From NCBI GenBank assembly GCA_020692205.1, contig JAIMKV010000045.1:1-41471 (forward strand): 41,471 nucleotides of DNA, written 5' to 3'. A program made the translations under genes and the position numbers. This document shows, piece by piece, positions 26,992 through 35,317 of the stretch. The notes beneath the pieces were generated by a model, which did not search any database, was not told the origin of the DNA, and saw only the letters and a program-made list of their open reading frames with translations. The first letter of the stretch is position 1; each line of letters begins with the position of its first letter. The DNA comes from Myxosarcina sp. GA_180221_E-2-1-MAG-40_15 (GTDB lineage Bacteria > Cyanobacteriota > Cyanobacteriia > Cyanobacteriales > Xenococcaceae).

Positions 26992-27336
26992 TCACAGTTG
27001 TCGCAACCCGTCGAGGCTTTTTAACGCTTGTGACTGTTCTTGCAACTGAATTTCAAGGTGCTGACACACCAGTTCACATAAATCAAAAATTATTGGGTCA
27101 GTAATTTGATAATAAACGCTGACCCCCTGCGGTTGACGTTTCACAATGCCTGCCTGGGTCAAAATCTTAAGGTGCTTAGAAACATTGGCTTGTCCTAGAC
27201 CCGTTTCTTCAATAATTTCAGTAACATTTTTAGCACCAGTTTTGAGGGAACACAGAACTTGCAGCCGACTCAGCTCTGATAAAACTTTGAAGTAATCAGC
27301 AACTTGAGTGAGAGCCGAAATCGGGATTTTTGACAT
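26992..27336 (-). CDS. ArsR/SmtB-family repressor, probably reactive-sulfur responsive
   Basis: 114 aa winged-helix repressor. DNA-recognition helix region GLGQANVSKHLKILTQAGIV at about residues 46-65, wing QPQGVSVYYQI. It lacks the ELCVCDL metal site of ArsR/SmtB. It has Cys29 (in VLCSLKTG) in the second helix and Cys87/Cys91 (in LCELVCQHL) in the last helix, positions like the redox Cys pair of BigR/SqrR persulfide sensors. It is divergent from a persulfide dioxygenase-rhodanese-TauE operon, the classical BigR context, with a dyad in the shared spacer. Assignment as a sulfide/persulfide sensor is inference from Cys placement and context. Confidence 0.85.
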   Translation of the reverse strand: MSKIPISALTQVADYFKVLSELSRLQVLCSLKTGAKNVTEIIEETGLGQANVSKHLKILTQAGIVKRQPQGVSVYYQITDPIIFDLCELVCQHLEIQLQEQSQALKSLDGLRQL

Positions 27337-27375
27337 GAGTAGGAGTTAATTGATTTTTATTTTGACTTATATTTT

Positions 27376-27397
27376 TTACTATAATACCATATAGTAA
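27376..27397. promoter_or_regulatory. Candidate operator of the ArsR-type repressor
   Basis: Perfect 8-bp inverted repeat TTACTATA (27376-27383) and TATAGTAA (27390-27397) around ATACCA, in the 90-bp spacer between the two divergent transcription units. AT-rich dyads of this kind overlap promoters in BigR-type systems, so it could control both directions. Confidence 0.5.
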
Positions 27398-27428
27398 TAT
27401 TATCAATAAATAGCGAGGACAAATAGTG

Positions 27429-28145
27429 ATGTTATTTCGTCAACTTTTCGACCGTGAAAGCAGTACCTACACGTATCTGATTGCCGATCGCGCTGCTGCT
27501 GAGGCAATATTGGTTGATCCAGTCCTAGAACAAGTTGAACGCGATCTGAAGTTACTTAAAGAATTGGGTTTGACATTGCGCTACTGCTTAGAAACCCATG
27601 TTCATGCCGATCACATTACGGGTGCAGCACAACTGAGATCGGCAACGGGATGCTTGAGTGTGGTGCCTGATCGAGCGCAAGTAGACTGTGCCGATCAGTT
27701 TATTCAAGATGGTGAAAGATTAAAGCTTGGCTCCGTTGACGTACAGGCGATCGCGACACCAGGACATACGGACAGTCATATGGCATATCTCATTAATGGA
27801 ACTCATCTACTAACTGGAGATGCGCTATTAATTCGAGGCTGCGGACGAACAGATTTTCAAAGTGGGGATGCCAACGCCTTATTTGATTCAGTGACTCAAC
27901 GGGTGTTCACCTTGCCAGAAGCCACACTGATTTATCCAGCCCATGACTATCGCGGACAGACAGTTTCTTCTGTAGAAGAGGAAAAACGCTGGAATCCTCG
28001 ATTTGTTGGGCGAAATCGGGCTGAATTTAGGGCATTTATGGACAAGCTAGATTTGCCTGATCCGCAAAAAATGATGGAGGCATTACCCGCTAATGAACGC
28101 TGTGGCAAATCCATCGCAACGCCCGCTAACAACTTTTCTATTTAA
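27429..28145 (+). CDS. Persulfide dioxygenase-like MBL-fold protein (ETHE1/Blh type)
   Basis: 238 aa from the ATG at 27429 (a GTG one codon earlier is in frame; GCGAGG lies about 11 bases before). Metallo-beta-lactamase fold with the metal motif THVHADH (His57, His59, Asp61, His62), then TPGHTDSH, LTGDALLIRGCGRTDFQSGD and YPAHDYRGQ. The CGRTDFQ and HDYRG segments are those of non-heme-iron persulfide dioxygenases, which oxidise glutathione persulfide to sulfite. A glyoxalase II role is less likely. First gene of a three-gene operon with a rhodanese and a TauE/SafE transporter, and divergent from the repressor. The C-terminal ~20 residues look variable. Confidence 0.88.
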   Translation: MLFRQLFDRESSTYTYLIADRAAAEAILVDPVLEQVERDLKLLKELGLTLRYCLETHVHADHITGAAQLRSATGCLSVVPDRAQVDCADQFIQDGERLKLGSVDVQAIATPGHTDSHMAYLINGTHLLTGDALLIRGCGRTDFQSGDANALFDSVTQRVFTLPEATLIYPAHDYRGQTVSSVEEEKRWNPRFVGRNRAEFRAFMDKLDLPDPQKMMEALPANERCGKSIATPANNFSI

Positions 28146-28153
28146 GGATAATC

Positions 28154-28699
28154 ATGATGAATACTTCTCAACTGCAAGAAATTGATGCTCAAACCTTGAA
28201 ACAATGGCTTGAGAATAACTCGGTTACATTGGTGGATGTGCGAGAACCTGCTGAATATGCTACCGAAAGGATTCCTGGTGCAAAACTCCACCCGTTGTCA
28301 CAATTCAATCCCAATCAAATCCAAACGCCGTCGGGTCAAAAGCTTGTGTTGTATTGTCAATCGGGGAATCGATCAACTAAAGCTGCCCAGCAATGTCTAG
28401 AGGCTGGGTTCACTTCTGTGATTCATTTACGAGGCGGAATTCCTAGTTGGAAAAATGCAGGCTATGAGATTGAAAAAAGTCAAAATGCGCCGATTAGCCT
28501 ATTTCGGCAGGTGCAAATTGTGGCAGGTTCGCTGGTGTTTTTAGGAACAGTTTTGGGGGTACTAGTCTCACCCAATTTCTTGCTTCTCAGCGGGTTTGTC
28601 GGTGCTGGACTTGTGTTTGCTGGAGTTACGAATACCTGTGCCATGGGATTGCTATTAGCCAAATTACCCTATAACCAACGATCTGGGAATAAACTATGA
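28154..28699 (+). CDS. Rhodanese with C-terminal membrane domain (YgaP-like)
   Basis: 181 aa. Residues ~5-108 form a rhodanese domain with LVDVREPAEYATERIPGA and the active-site loop YCQSGNRS, where Cys68 carries persulfide. The C-terminal ~65 residues contain two membrane helices (VQIVAGSLVFLGTVLGVLV and LLLSGFVGAGLVFAGVTNTCAM), the DUF2892/YgaP-type tail. It probably moves sulfane sulfur at the membrane, working with the dioxygenase 8 bp upstream. An AAGGA site precedes a double ATG. Its stop overlaps the next gene's start (ATGA), so the two are translationally coupled. Confidence 0.9.
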   Translation: MMNTSQLQEIDAQTLKQWLENNSVTLVDVREPAEYATERIPGAKLHPLSQFNPNQIQTPSGQKLVLYCQSGNRSTKAAQQCLEAGFTSVIHLRGGIPSWKNAGYEIEKSQNAPISLFRQVQIVAGSLVFLGTVLGVLVSPNFLLLSGFVGAGLVFAGVTNTCAMGLLLAKLPYNQRSGNKL

Positions 28700-29592
28700 C
28701 TTGGATTCTTGGACATCTTTTCGCTGTTTGTATCGGTATCAGTTTAGGCTTACTAGGTGGTGGTGGCTCGGTGTTGGCACTGCCTGTCCTAGTTTATGTC
28801 ATGAGGGTTGAGCCGAAACCTGCGATCGCTATGACTTTAATTATTGTGGGAAGTGTAAGTCTGTTAGGCAGCATTCCCCATGCACGACGCGGCAATCTGA
28901 ATCTTAAAATAGCGGGGATTTTTGGCTCGGCAACAATGGTAGGCGCTTATTTGGGTGCCAGGATAGCCACACTTCCATTCATCACGGGTGGAATCCAGAT
29001 GGTTCTATTTGGACTATCGATGTTGGTTGCCGCAGGCTTGATGATTTATCGTTCCGCCAAGGCAAAACCTGAAGCAAGTGAGGATGAGTTAGCGGCCATC
29101 CAGTACGTCAAGCCTGCTTGTAAATATTGTTGGCTATGGCTCATGACTGAAGGAATTGCCGTGGGTGTTTTGACTGGGTTAGTTGGTGTTGGCGGTGGAT
29201 TTGCGATCGTTCCAGCGTTGGTACTGTTGGGCAATATCCCCATGCGACAAGCGATCGGGACTTCGCTGTTAATCATTGCGGGTAATTCTGTTGCGGGTTT
29301 GCTCGGTTATTTAGGGCATATTTCTTTAGACTGGACTCTGACGGTTTCATTTACATTTTTAGCAGGATGCGGAACGGTGATTGGCGCATATCTTGCCCAA
29401 TTTGTCTCAGCGAAGCAACTTCAGCAAAGCTTCGGTTATTTTCTTCTAGCCGTTGCCACATTTGTATTGGTACAAAATCGTAACAGCTTGCAGAATCTCA
29501 AAAAGTCATCTGTTGCCCAGCAATCTAACACGGTTGTATTGAGCGATCTTGGAACGAGCGCACTAATCTTGGCAAGTGTGCGACAATCCTGA
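28696..29592 (+). CDS. TauE/SafE family sulfite/organosulfur transporter
   Basis: 298 aa membrane protein with about eight hydrophobic helices in two halves. Each half opens with the family's glycine-rich motif: ISLGLLGGGGSVLALPVLVY near residue 15 and VGVLTGLVGVGGGFAIVPAL near residue 155. Family members export sulfite, sulfoacetate and similar anions or move them in. Placed last in the operon, it may remove the sulfite made by the dioxygenase (inference). The cytoplasmic loop in the middle is charged and includes a CKYC sequence. Starts at the ATG overlapping the rhodanese stop. Confidence 0.92.
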   Translation: MTWILGHLFAVCIGISLGLLGGGGSVLALPVLVYVMRVEPKPAIAMTLIIVGSVSLLGSIPHARRGNLNLKIAGIFGSATMVGAYLGARIATLPFITGGIQMVLFGLSMLVAAGLMIYRSAKAKPEASEDELAAIQYVKPACKYCWLWLMTEGIAVGVLTGLVGVGGGFAIVPALVLLGNIPMRQAIGTSLLIIAGNSVAGLLGYLGHISLDWTLTVSFTFLAGCGTVIGAYLAQFVSAKQLQQSFGYFLLAVATFVLVQNRNSLQNLKKSSVAQQSNTVVLSDLGTSALILASVRQS

Positions 29593-29845
29593 CAGCGGCA
29601 AAACAACTTTTGAAGAAGTGAGTAGCAGAATCAACAGTGGCGATCGCTTTTTTCAGTTATGACCAAGGTTCATTAGTTTTTCGCCTATATCTTTATAAGT
29701 TGAATGTTTCATAACTTAGGCAATATGGTTTTTAATATTTTGCTGAATTGTATAATTATTTATCCCAACTAAGTGGGGTTAATTATCTATTTGATGCTAA
29801 TAAACGATCAATCATTAGCATCATTTACTTTTATCAATTGCGGAT

Positions 29846-30259
29846 ATGAATCAGAGCAATTTAGCTTCAGCATCAAATGTTAAAAAGCGTAATCTTGTTT
29901 TAGGATTAATTGGTACGGCAGGAACTGTAAATGGATTTTTGACTGCCTGCTTTTATAGTAGACAGAATGTAGTTAATATTATTGAGATCTGCTTTGCGCT
30001 GATTGCTATTTGTTTAATCTATTTTTGGATTTATTATGATGCAAAAGCACGTAGTTTTAGAAACCCAAAACTAATTCGCTATTTAATTATTTTTATCGGA
30101 ATTATTGGCGTACCCATTTATTTTTGGCGAACACGCAGTTGGAAAAACTTTTGTTTGAATCTAGGTGGACTCTGGTTATTTATGGTTTATTCTCTGATTT
30201 ACTATGGAGTGTTTTTAGTGACTGCATTAGTTTTGACTAAATTAGGGTATTATTCTTGA
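29846..30259 (+). CDS. Membrane protein of unknown function
   Basis: 137 aa, ATG start, not recognised. Four likely membrane helices: LVLGLIGTAGTVNGFLTACF, IIEICFALIAICLIYFWIYY, LIRYLIIFIGIIGVPIYFW and LFMVYSLIYYGVFLVTALVL. Between helices 2 and 3 is a basic loop (DAKARSFRNPKL), and another, RTRSWKN, after helix 3. No catalytic signature. Alone, 250 bp behind the TauE gene and convergent with DUF4079. Confidence 0.6.
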   Translation: MNQSNLASASNVKKRNLVLGLIGTAGTVNGFLTACFYSRQNVVNIIEICFALIAICLIYFWIYYDAKARSFRNPKLIRYLIIFIGIIGVPIYFWRTRSWKNFCLNLGGLWLFMVYSLIYYGVFLVTALVLTKLGYYS

Positions 30260-30381
30260 GTAAGATAATCACTATTTTTTAGTTTGATTCAATTTTTAAG
30301 GAAAAAAGTGTTAGTGCGAGCGCAACTTTGCTTGAATCAGTAGTCGCCATCTTTTATTAATGCTAAACTCTGGTCAAAGAG

Positions 30382-31188
30382 TTAAGTAAGATCTAATTTA
30401 GGAGCATGATAAATAGTATCTTGCTCAAGCAGCTGGGCTGTTTTAACTAAAGATCCCATTTCTATGGCAGCTTTTGCCTTCTTTTTCCCGACGGGAGGAA
30501 TTTCTAACAAATCTCTCGCTCCCGTGATACCTTGACCGATAAATAACAACAATGCTAAGCAATTTAGCACTATATGAATGTTGCGTAGAGTATTGGTGCG
30601 ATCTCGATATATATCATCTAAAATAGCGATGGAGAAAATCATCAATAAAGATACCGCTATTCCATAGTAGTAATGTGACCAATACCATTCATCTGTTAAT
30701 CGCCATACTCCATCCTGTTGACCAAGAACAATCAAACCCATCCCAGTTAAAGTAGCAAAAATGCCCCGCCATAATTTAGGTTTGGCTCGCAACAACAAAA
30801 CTAAAGAAGCGATAGTCGCGACAAACATCAGGATAATTAAGATAGCCTGAGGATTATTTTGTGACCAAAGTTGACCTTTAATAAAGCTTTTGTAGACAAT
30901 AGAGTATGCTAAAGCAATCAGGGATGCAACCACGACACTCGTAGCTAACCAACGTCCAACCTGTACGTGTTCTCGTCCTACTATCGCGGGAATTTTGCTT
31001 TTGCCCTTTTTGCTTTCCAGGCGACGCTGACGAGTTTGCCAAGCGAAATAAGTCACTATACCTACCAGCGGAAAAACAAAGGCTACTGCTAGTACAGGAT
31101 GAATGAGAGCTACTAAGTCTTGACTTCCTAAATTACTAAAAGCTAGATAATCCCATTGAGTAATTAACGTCCATGCATATATATTCAT
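30382..31188 (-). CDS. DUF4079 family membrane protein
   Basis: 268 aa. The N-terminal HPVLAVAFVFPLVGIVTYFAW is the recognisable start of the family; about seven membrane helices follow, with GREHVQVGRWL before the second and SHYYYGIAVSLLMIFSIAIL near residue 170. Two His residues (HP and HVQ) and another in SHYYY could bind heme, but this is only a possibility. After GITGARDLLEIP the C-terminus is a soluble basic tail. Function unknown; conserved in cyanobacteria. ATG start. Confidence 0.75.
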   Translation of the reverse strand: MNIYAWTLITQWDYLAFSNLGSQDLVALIHPVLAVAFVFPLVGIVTYFAWQTRQRRLESKKGKSKIPAIVGREHVQVGRWLATSVVVASLIALAYSIVYKSFIKGQLWSQNNPQAILIILMFVATIASLVLLLRAKPKLWRGIFATLTGMGLIVLGQQDGVWRLTDEWYWSHYYYGIAVSLLMIFSIAILDDIYRDRTNTLRNIHIVLNCLALLLFIGQGITGARDLLEIPPVGKKKAKAAIEMGSLVKTAQLLEQDTIYHAPKLDLT

Positions 31189-31464
31189 GGTATTGATTAG
31201 ATAATTGTTAATAAGTTCAAAGATGTTTCAATGTCTTTTTAGCAAGTTAAAACACAATTATGAAAACAAACTGAATTTTATATGATTTTAAAATATATTA
31301 TTAATTTAAGAGTCAGATCTTCGCTACTTCTTTAGATTTGGACAATAATGTATTAATAATTACCCGTGTGCGTAATCAAGTGGTCGAAAGTACTCCGCCC
31401 GAAACGTACGGCAGCCTGCTTCGACTTCGTCAAAATTGTCTCTGTGACTTAAGACTTACCAATA

Positions 31465-31581
31465 ATGGATCATAGTAGCGACGCTGTGATGAGTTCAAGT
31501 TTGGTATTTTCTTTGGGCTTAAATTTTATCCCTGGTAGCTTTGCTCAACAGCGATTGCCAATGTATACCAACTGTTATTGA
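31465..31581 (+). CDS. Possible 38-residue exported peptide or gene remnant
   Basis: ATG to TGA encoding MDHSSDAVMSSSLVFSL, then GLNFIPGSFAQ and QRLPMYTNCY. The middle looks like a signal peptide with a cleavage site after SFAQ, leaving about ten residues. This is more like the 5' stub of a decayed gene for an exported protein than a complete gene. No clear ribosome-binding site. Weak call. Confidence 0.2.
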   Translation: MDHSSDAVMSSSLVFSLGLNFIPGSFAQQRLPMYTNCY

Positions 31582-31771
31582 AGCTTGAATCATCTGGCTG
31601 CGATCGCTATTACATCACGAGCGTTTACATTAGCCTATTTAAACACAGCGGTATAATTTGGCTAAATCTCTATCTTTAGATAGATAAAATATTTTAACTT
31701 TTTTTTCTATATTCTTTCCTCTGAAAGATATTTTACGAAGCGCTTTTTGGTAACTTTGTTAGGTCATCGTG

Positions 31772-31847
31772 ATTAAATCTAAATCTTAACTTAAGTCGAA
31801 AGTAAAATTATTAAATCTAAATCTTAACTTAAGTCGAAAGTAAAATT
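31772..31847 (+). repeat. 38-bp perfect tandem duplication upstream of mscS
   Basis: Two identical adjacent copies: 31772-31809 and 31810-31847. Each begins ATTAAATCTAAATC and includes TTAACTTAAG followed by TCGAAAG. The second copy ends 13 bases before the mscS ATG, so it duplicates leader or promoter sequence. Confidence 0.9.
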
Positions 31848-31860
31848 AATTTCTGAATAT

Positions 31861-32775
31861 ATGAGTCAAATATTAGACACTATCTTGAATAGTTTGCGAG
31901 ATTTATTGGGTAGCGCGGTTAAGATTTTCCCCGCAATAATTGCCGCTTTAATAATTATTATGCTGACTCGCTATGCAGCAAAGTTATCTAAGAACCTTGC
32001 TGATCAAGTAGGTCAAAGAACTTTAAAAAGCAAATCTTTACAATCGCTATTACACAAAGCAGCCAACATCACTACTTGGATAGTCGGCGTTGTACTTGCT
32101 TGCGTAGTCGCTTTTCCTGGCTTACGTTTAGGAGACATTATTGCTACCTTGGGGTTAGGTTCAGTAGCCATTGGTTTTGCTTTTCAAGACATTTTCAAAA
32201 ATTTTCTCTCAGGAATTTTAATCTTAATTCAAAGACCATTTCGCATTGACGATCAGATTGTGATTGGCGATTATGAAGGTACAGTAGAGCAGATTGATAT
32301 TCGGACTACTATGATCCGCACCTATACAGGAGAAAGGATCTTAATGCCCAATTCGGAGTTGTTCACCAGCGCTGTTAGAGTACGTACGGCATATAGTAAG
32401 CGTCGCACTGATTTAGCAGTTGGAGTTGATTACAATACTTCCTTACCCGAAGCTAAACAGATTTTACAACAAACAATTGAACGAGTCGAAGGAGTTGTCA
32501 ATAAACCTGTTCCAGAAATTGATTTGGTCGGGTTTGGTGATAGTTCAATCGATCTAATTGTGCGCTACTGGACAAAACCAAGACAACAGCAAGTCAGACA
32601 GGTACAGACTGAAGCGATTATGGCAATTAAGTCAGCATTAGATGCTGCCAACATTAGCATTCCTTATCCAATTCGTACCCTTTATCATTACGATCAAGAT
32701 AAGTATAACGACTATCTGCCTGCTGAGGGCAATGAAAATCATCGCAAAAGTGATCGCTATGCTGACTATGTGTAA
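31861..32775 (+). CDS. Small-conductance mechanosensitive channel (MscS family)
   Basis: 304 aa. Three membrane helices (about residues 18-38, 66-88 and 92-120), the third being the pore helix GLGSVAIGFAFQDIFKNFLSGILIL with regular Gly/Ala spacing. Then the beta-domain with RPFRIDDQIVIGDYEGTVEQIDIRTTMIRT and MPNSELFT, and the alpha/beta C-terminal domain. Opens under membrane tension to release solutes at osmotic downshock. Slightly longer than E. coli MscS, ending in a charged tail. The ATG lies directly behind a tandem duplication, which may affect its expression. Convergent with the small gene at 32869. Confidence 0.93.
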   Translation: MSQILDTILNSLRDLLGSAVKIFPAIIAALIIIMLTRYAAKLSKNLADQVGQRTLKSKSLQSLLHKAANITTWIVGVVLACVVAFPGLRLGDIIATLGLGSVAIGFAFQDIFKNFLSGILILIQRPFRIDDQIVIGDYEGTVEQIDIRTTMIRTYTGERILMPNSELFTSAVRVRTAYSKRRTDLAVGVDYNTSLPEAKQILQQTIERVEGVVNKPVPEIDLVGFGDSSIDLIVRYWTKPRQQQVRQVQTEAIMAIKSALDAANISIPYPIRTLYHYDQDKYNDYLPAEGNENHRKSDRYADYV

Positions 32776-32855
32776 TTTGTTATGTGTAACTGATAATTAG
32801 CCCTACAGTTACATACAGCGGTTTGATTGAAGCTAAAAGCTAAGAGCTAATAGCT

Positions 32856-32868
32856 AGGGCGAAGCCCT
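32856..32868. terminator. Possible short terminator hairpin after mscS
   Basis: AGGGC, loop GAA, GCCCT, followed by TTATA on the plus strand. It lies between two convergent genes and next to repeated AGCTA words. A 5-bp stem with a weak T-tract, so low confidence. Confidence 0.35.
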
Positions 32869-33108
32869 TTATAGGTCTGAAACGCTATCTGGAGCTACAT
32901 CCATCACTCTCTCTTTTTTGGCTATTTGCTGATCGGTAATTAAATCCTCAAGTTCGTTAATATTAACGCCAATTTCTTGACAAGCTTGGTGCAAATTTTC
33001 GACAAACAAATCAATGTTTTGATCGTAGCCAGATTGCTTGGCTGCGATCGCAACTCCCTGTTTAGCATTAGCTTTGGCACAGTCGATTAATTCTATTCCT
33101 TTGAGCAT
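32869..33108 (-). CDS. Small conserved-looking protein of unknown function
   Basis: 79 aa, ATG start, unrecognised. Soluble and mostly helical: LIDCAKANAKQGVAIAAKQ, then FVENLHQACQEIGVNINELEDLI, ending in a charged tail. It has Cys10 and Cys43 but no metal-binding pattern. Ordinary codon use and acidic composition suggest a real gene. It is 69 bp behind DUF4112 on the same strand and may share its transcript. Confidence 0.55.
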   Translation of the reverse strand: MLKGIELIDCAKANAKQGVAIAAKQSGYDQNIDLFVENLHQACQEIGVNINELEDLITDQQIAKKERVMDVAPDSVSDL

Positions 33109-33177
33109 TAGTAGTAACTTTTATGTGATTGGTCGATTAACCTTTACGTTTAAACTTGACATAACTTTTAATTAATT

Positions 33178-33597
33178 TTATCCAACTATTGAGTGATCAT
33201 TGATCGTAACCGCAGCTGGTTCTGGATTTTTAATGGTTACATCTTGCTTTTCTGTTTTGGCAAGATGCTGTTCTAAAATCTCTAAATTGCGCATATTGGT
33301 CTTGAAGTAAGCATCAAAGATGTCTCCAGCTATGGGAATAAAGCCGACGGTGGTTTCCAGCATAATATTTTTGATCATCTTAGCTATTTCTGGCTTTTCT
33401 AAGCCAAAACGAGTTGCCAGAAAGACTAGATAAAAAGAAATTGTAGCTGTAATTAAATCTCCGCCTCCAGGGATTAAACCCAAAATTGGGTCTAGCCCGA
33501 TCCGAAATTTAGTTCCAGGTATGCCGATAGCTGTATCTAAAAGTTTAGCCATCCGACGAATTTTTTGGAGATTTTTAAGCTGTTGTATCCGATCCAT
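33178..33597 (-). CDS. DUF4112 family protein
   Basis: 139 aa. The family signature is clear: LLDTAIGIPGTKFRIGLDPILGLIPGGGDLITATISFYLVFLA, with a second GFIPIAGDIFDAYFKTNMRNLEIL. These are two hydrophobic stretches with Pro/Gly turns, so it is likely membrane-associated. Function unknown. The C-terminal 25 residues are variable. ATG start. Confidence 0.88.
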   Translation of the reverse strand: MDRIQQLKNLQKIRRMAKLLDTAIGIPGTKFRIGLDPILGLIPGGGDLITATISFYLVFLATRFGLEKPEIAKMIKNIMLETTVGFIPIAGDIFDAYFKTNMRNLEILEQHLAKTEKQDVTIKNPEPAAVTINDHSIVG

Positions 33598-33840
33598 AAT
33601 TATAGTTGGACAAATATTGTTGTTCTAATTTTATAGCGATCAGCATAGTTGCGCGCTCCTCCCAATGGTCGATAAATCAAGTCTCAATAGATTACCGTAG
33701 TTTTTCGCTTCTCAGATAATTTTAGATTTTTAATTCTTGGTAATCAATTAAATGCAGTTGAGCAACTAAAAAAGCTTATCTATATTTCACCTAAGAATTT
33801 ATAGTAAGAGCAGACATTGATCGCTATATTAAAGAACATC

Positions 33841-35028
33841 ATGAAAGCAATTACTATTTTAGGTTCGACTGGCTCTATTGGGACGCAAACCCTGGATATT
33901 GTTACTCATCATCCTGATCGGTTTCGTATAGTAGGTTTAGCGGCAGGAAATAATGTTACTCTCCTGGCAAAACAAATCCGTACCTTCCAACCCGAAATAG
34001 TTGCTTTGGAAAATGAAGCTAAATTGGCTGAATTACAAGAGGCGATCGCTGATTGTTCTCCTCAACCCCAAATATTAGTCGGTCATGCAGGTATTTGTGA
34101 AGTCGCTCGTTATGGTGATGCGCAGATTGTCGTTACAGGAATTGTCGGTTGTGCGGGCTTGCTCCCTACCATTGCTGCTATTGAAGCTGGTAAAGATATT
34201 GCCTTGGCTAACAAAGAAACCCTGATTGCAGGTGCGCCTGTAGTATTGCCTTTAGTCAAAAAACATCGAGTAAAACTTCTGCCAGCCGATTCTGAACATT
34301 CAGCAATTTTTCAATGTCTTCAGGGTGTTCCCGCAGGTGGTTTACGACGCATTACTTTAACCGCCTCTGGTGGTTCATTCCGCGACCTACCGATTGAAAA
34401 ACTCAGCTTGGTAACAGTAAAAGATGCCCTGAAACATCCTAACTGGTCAATGGGACAAAAAATTACTATTGATTCAGCGACGTTAATGAATAAGGGGTTA
34501 GAAGTAATTGAGGCTCATTATCTATTCGACCTTAGTTACGAAGATATTAATATTGTCATTCATCCCCAAAGCATTATTCATTCATTGATAGAAGTACAAG
34601 ATACCTCAGTGCTGGCGCAGCTAGGCTGGCCTGATATGCGCTTACCGCTACTTTATGCTTTATCTTGGCCAGAGCGAATTTACACCGAGTGGGAGCAGTT
34701 AGATCTGGTTAAAGCAGGAGATCTTACTTTCCGCGAACCAGACCACCAAAAATATCCCTGTATGCAGTTAGCTTATGCTGCGGGTCAAGCAGGAGGTTTA
34801 ATGCCAGCAGTACTAAACGCGGCTAACGAACAAGCTGTAGCCTTGTTTTTAACTGAAAAGATTGGCTTTTTAGATATTCCCCGCTTAATTGAGATTGTCT
34901 GCGATCGCTTTATTAATCAAAATACATCTCAACCCAGTTTAGAAGATATTTTAGCCGCTGATCACTGGGCAAGACAAGCAATTATTGATGCCGAAGTATC
35001 CCCCAATCGAGTTATTGCCTTAAAGTGA
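33841..35028 (+). CDS. dxr: 1-deoxy-D-xylulose 5-phosphate reductoisomerase
   Basis: Second step of the MEP pathway: makes 2-C-methyl-D-erythritol 4-phosphate with NADPH for carotenoid, phytol and quinone isoprenoids. 395 aa from the ATG at 33841; the frame extends 8 codons further to a non-ATG codon, but [20 protein letters not shown] is the standard N-terminus. Also seen: [17 protein letters not shown] near residue 123, [13 protein letters not shown] near 148, [11 protein letters not shown] near 176, [28 protein letters not shown] near 201 and the C-terminal helical domain. A 30-bp perfect palindrome follows the stop. Identity secure. Confidence 0.97.
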   Translation: MKAITILGSTGSIGTQTLDIVTHHPDRFRIVGLAAGNNVTLLAKQIRTFQPEIVALENEAKLAELQEAIADCSPQPQILVGHAGICEVARYGDAQIVVTGIVGCAGLLPTIAAIEAGKDIALANKETLIAGAPVVLPLVKKHRVKLLPADSEHSAIFQCLQGVPAGGLRRITLTASGGSFRDLPIEKLSLVTVKDALKHPNWSMGQKITIDSATLMNKGLEVIEAHYLFDLSYEDINIVIHPQSIIHSLIEVQDTSVLAQLGWPDMRLPLLYALSWPERIYTEWEQLDLVKAGDLTFREPDHQKYPCMQLAYAAGQAGGLMPAVLNAANEQAVALFLTEKIGFLDIPRLIEIVCDRFINQNTSQPSLEDILAADHWARQAIIDAEVSPNRVIALK

Positions 35029-35068
35029 TATCTAACCATTATTCAATCATTAATAATTAGAGATTAGA

Positions 35069-35098
35069 GTGAAAAGAATACAGCTGTATTCTTTTCAC
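35069..35098. terminator. 30-bp perfect palindrome after dxr, probable terminator
   Basis: GTGAAAAGAATACAG (35069-35083) is followed directly by its exact reverse complement, with no spacer. It is 40 bases after the dxr stop. AGAGT (35065-35069) and ACTCT (35103-35107), followed by TTTC, could lengthen the stem with a bulge. It could end transcripts, though an operator or cruciform is possible. Confidence 0.5.
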
Positions 35099-35317
35099 CG
35101 CTGACTCTTTTCGATAACATCAACCAAACCTAAAAATATTGCAGCAGATCATTTTGTTTTTCTTAAATTGTTCAATACTTCCTGGCAATAAATATATAAA
35201 TTATCTAAATTTATAAAATAATCAATAGTAGGTTAAAAGTAGTTTGATTGTCTAAGCAACATTGATCATTAGCTAAACATATTTAAATATATATTCATAT
35301 TTATTATTGAACAAAAT

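Larger units (their letters stand above)
31189..31860. other. Long intergenic region before mscS
   Basis: 672 bases without a strong gene. It holds a small possible ORF (31465-31581) and, close to mscS, a 38-bp tandem duplication, each listed separately. Around 31375-31440 there is a G+C-richer patch (AAGTACTCCGCCCGAAAC region) unlike the AT-rich surroundings. No RNA gene recognised. Confidence 0.35.

Noticed and set aside
30550-30580. TGCTAA/TTAGCA dyad resembling half of a CIRCE element
   Set aside because: It lies inside the DUF4079 coding region, has the wrong spacing and lacks the full nine-base arms.
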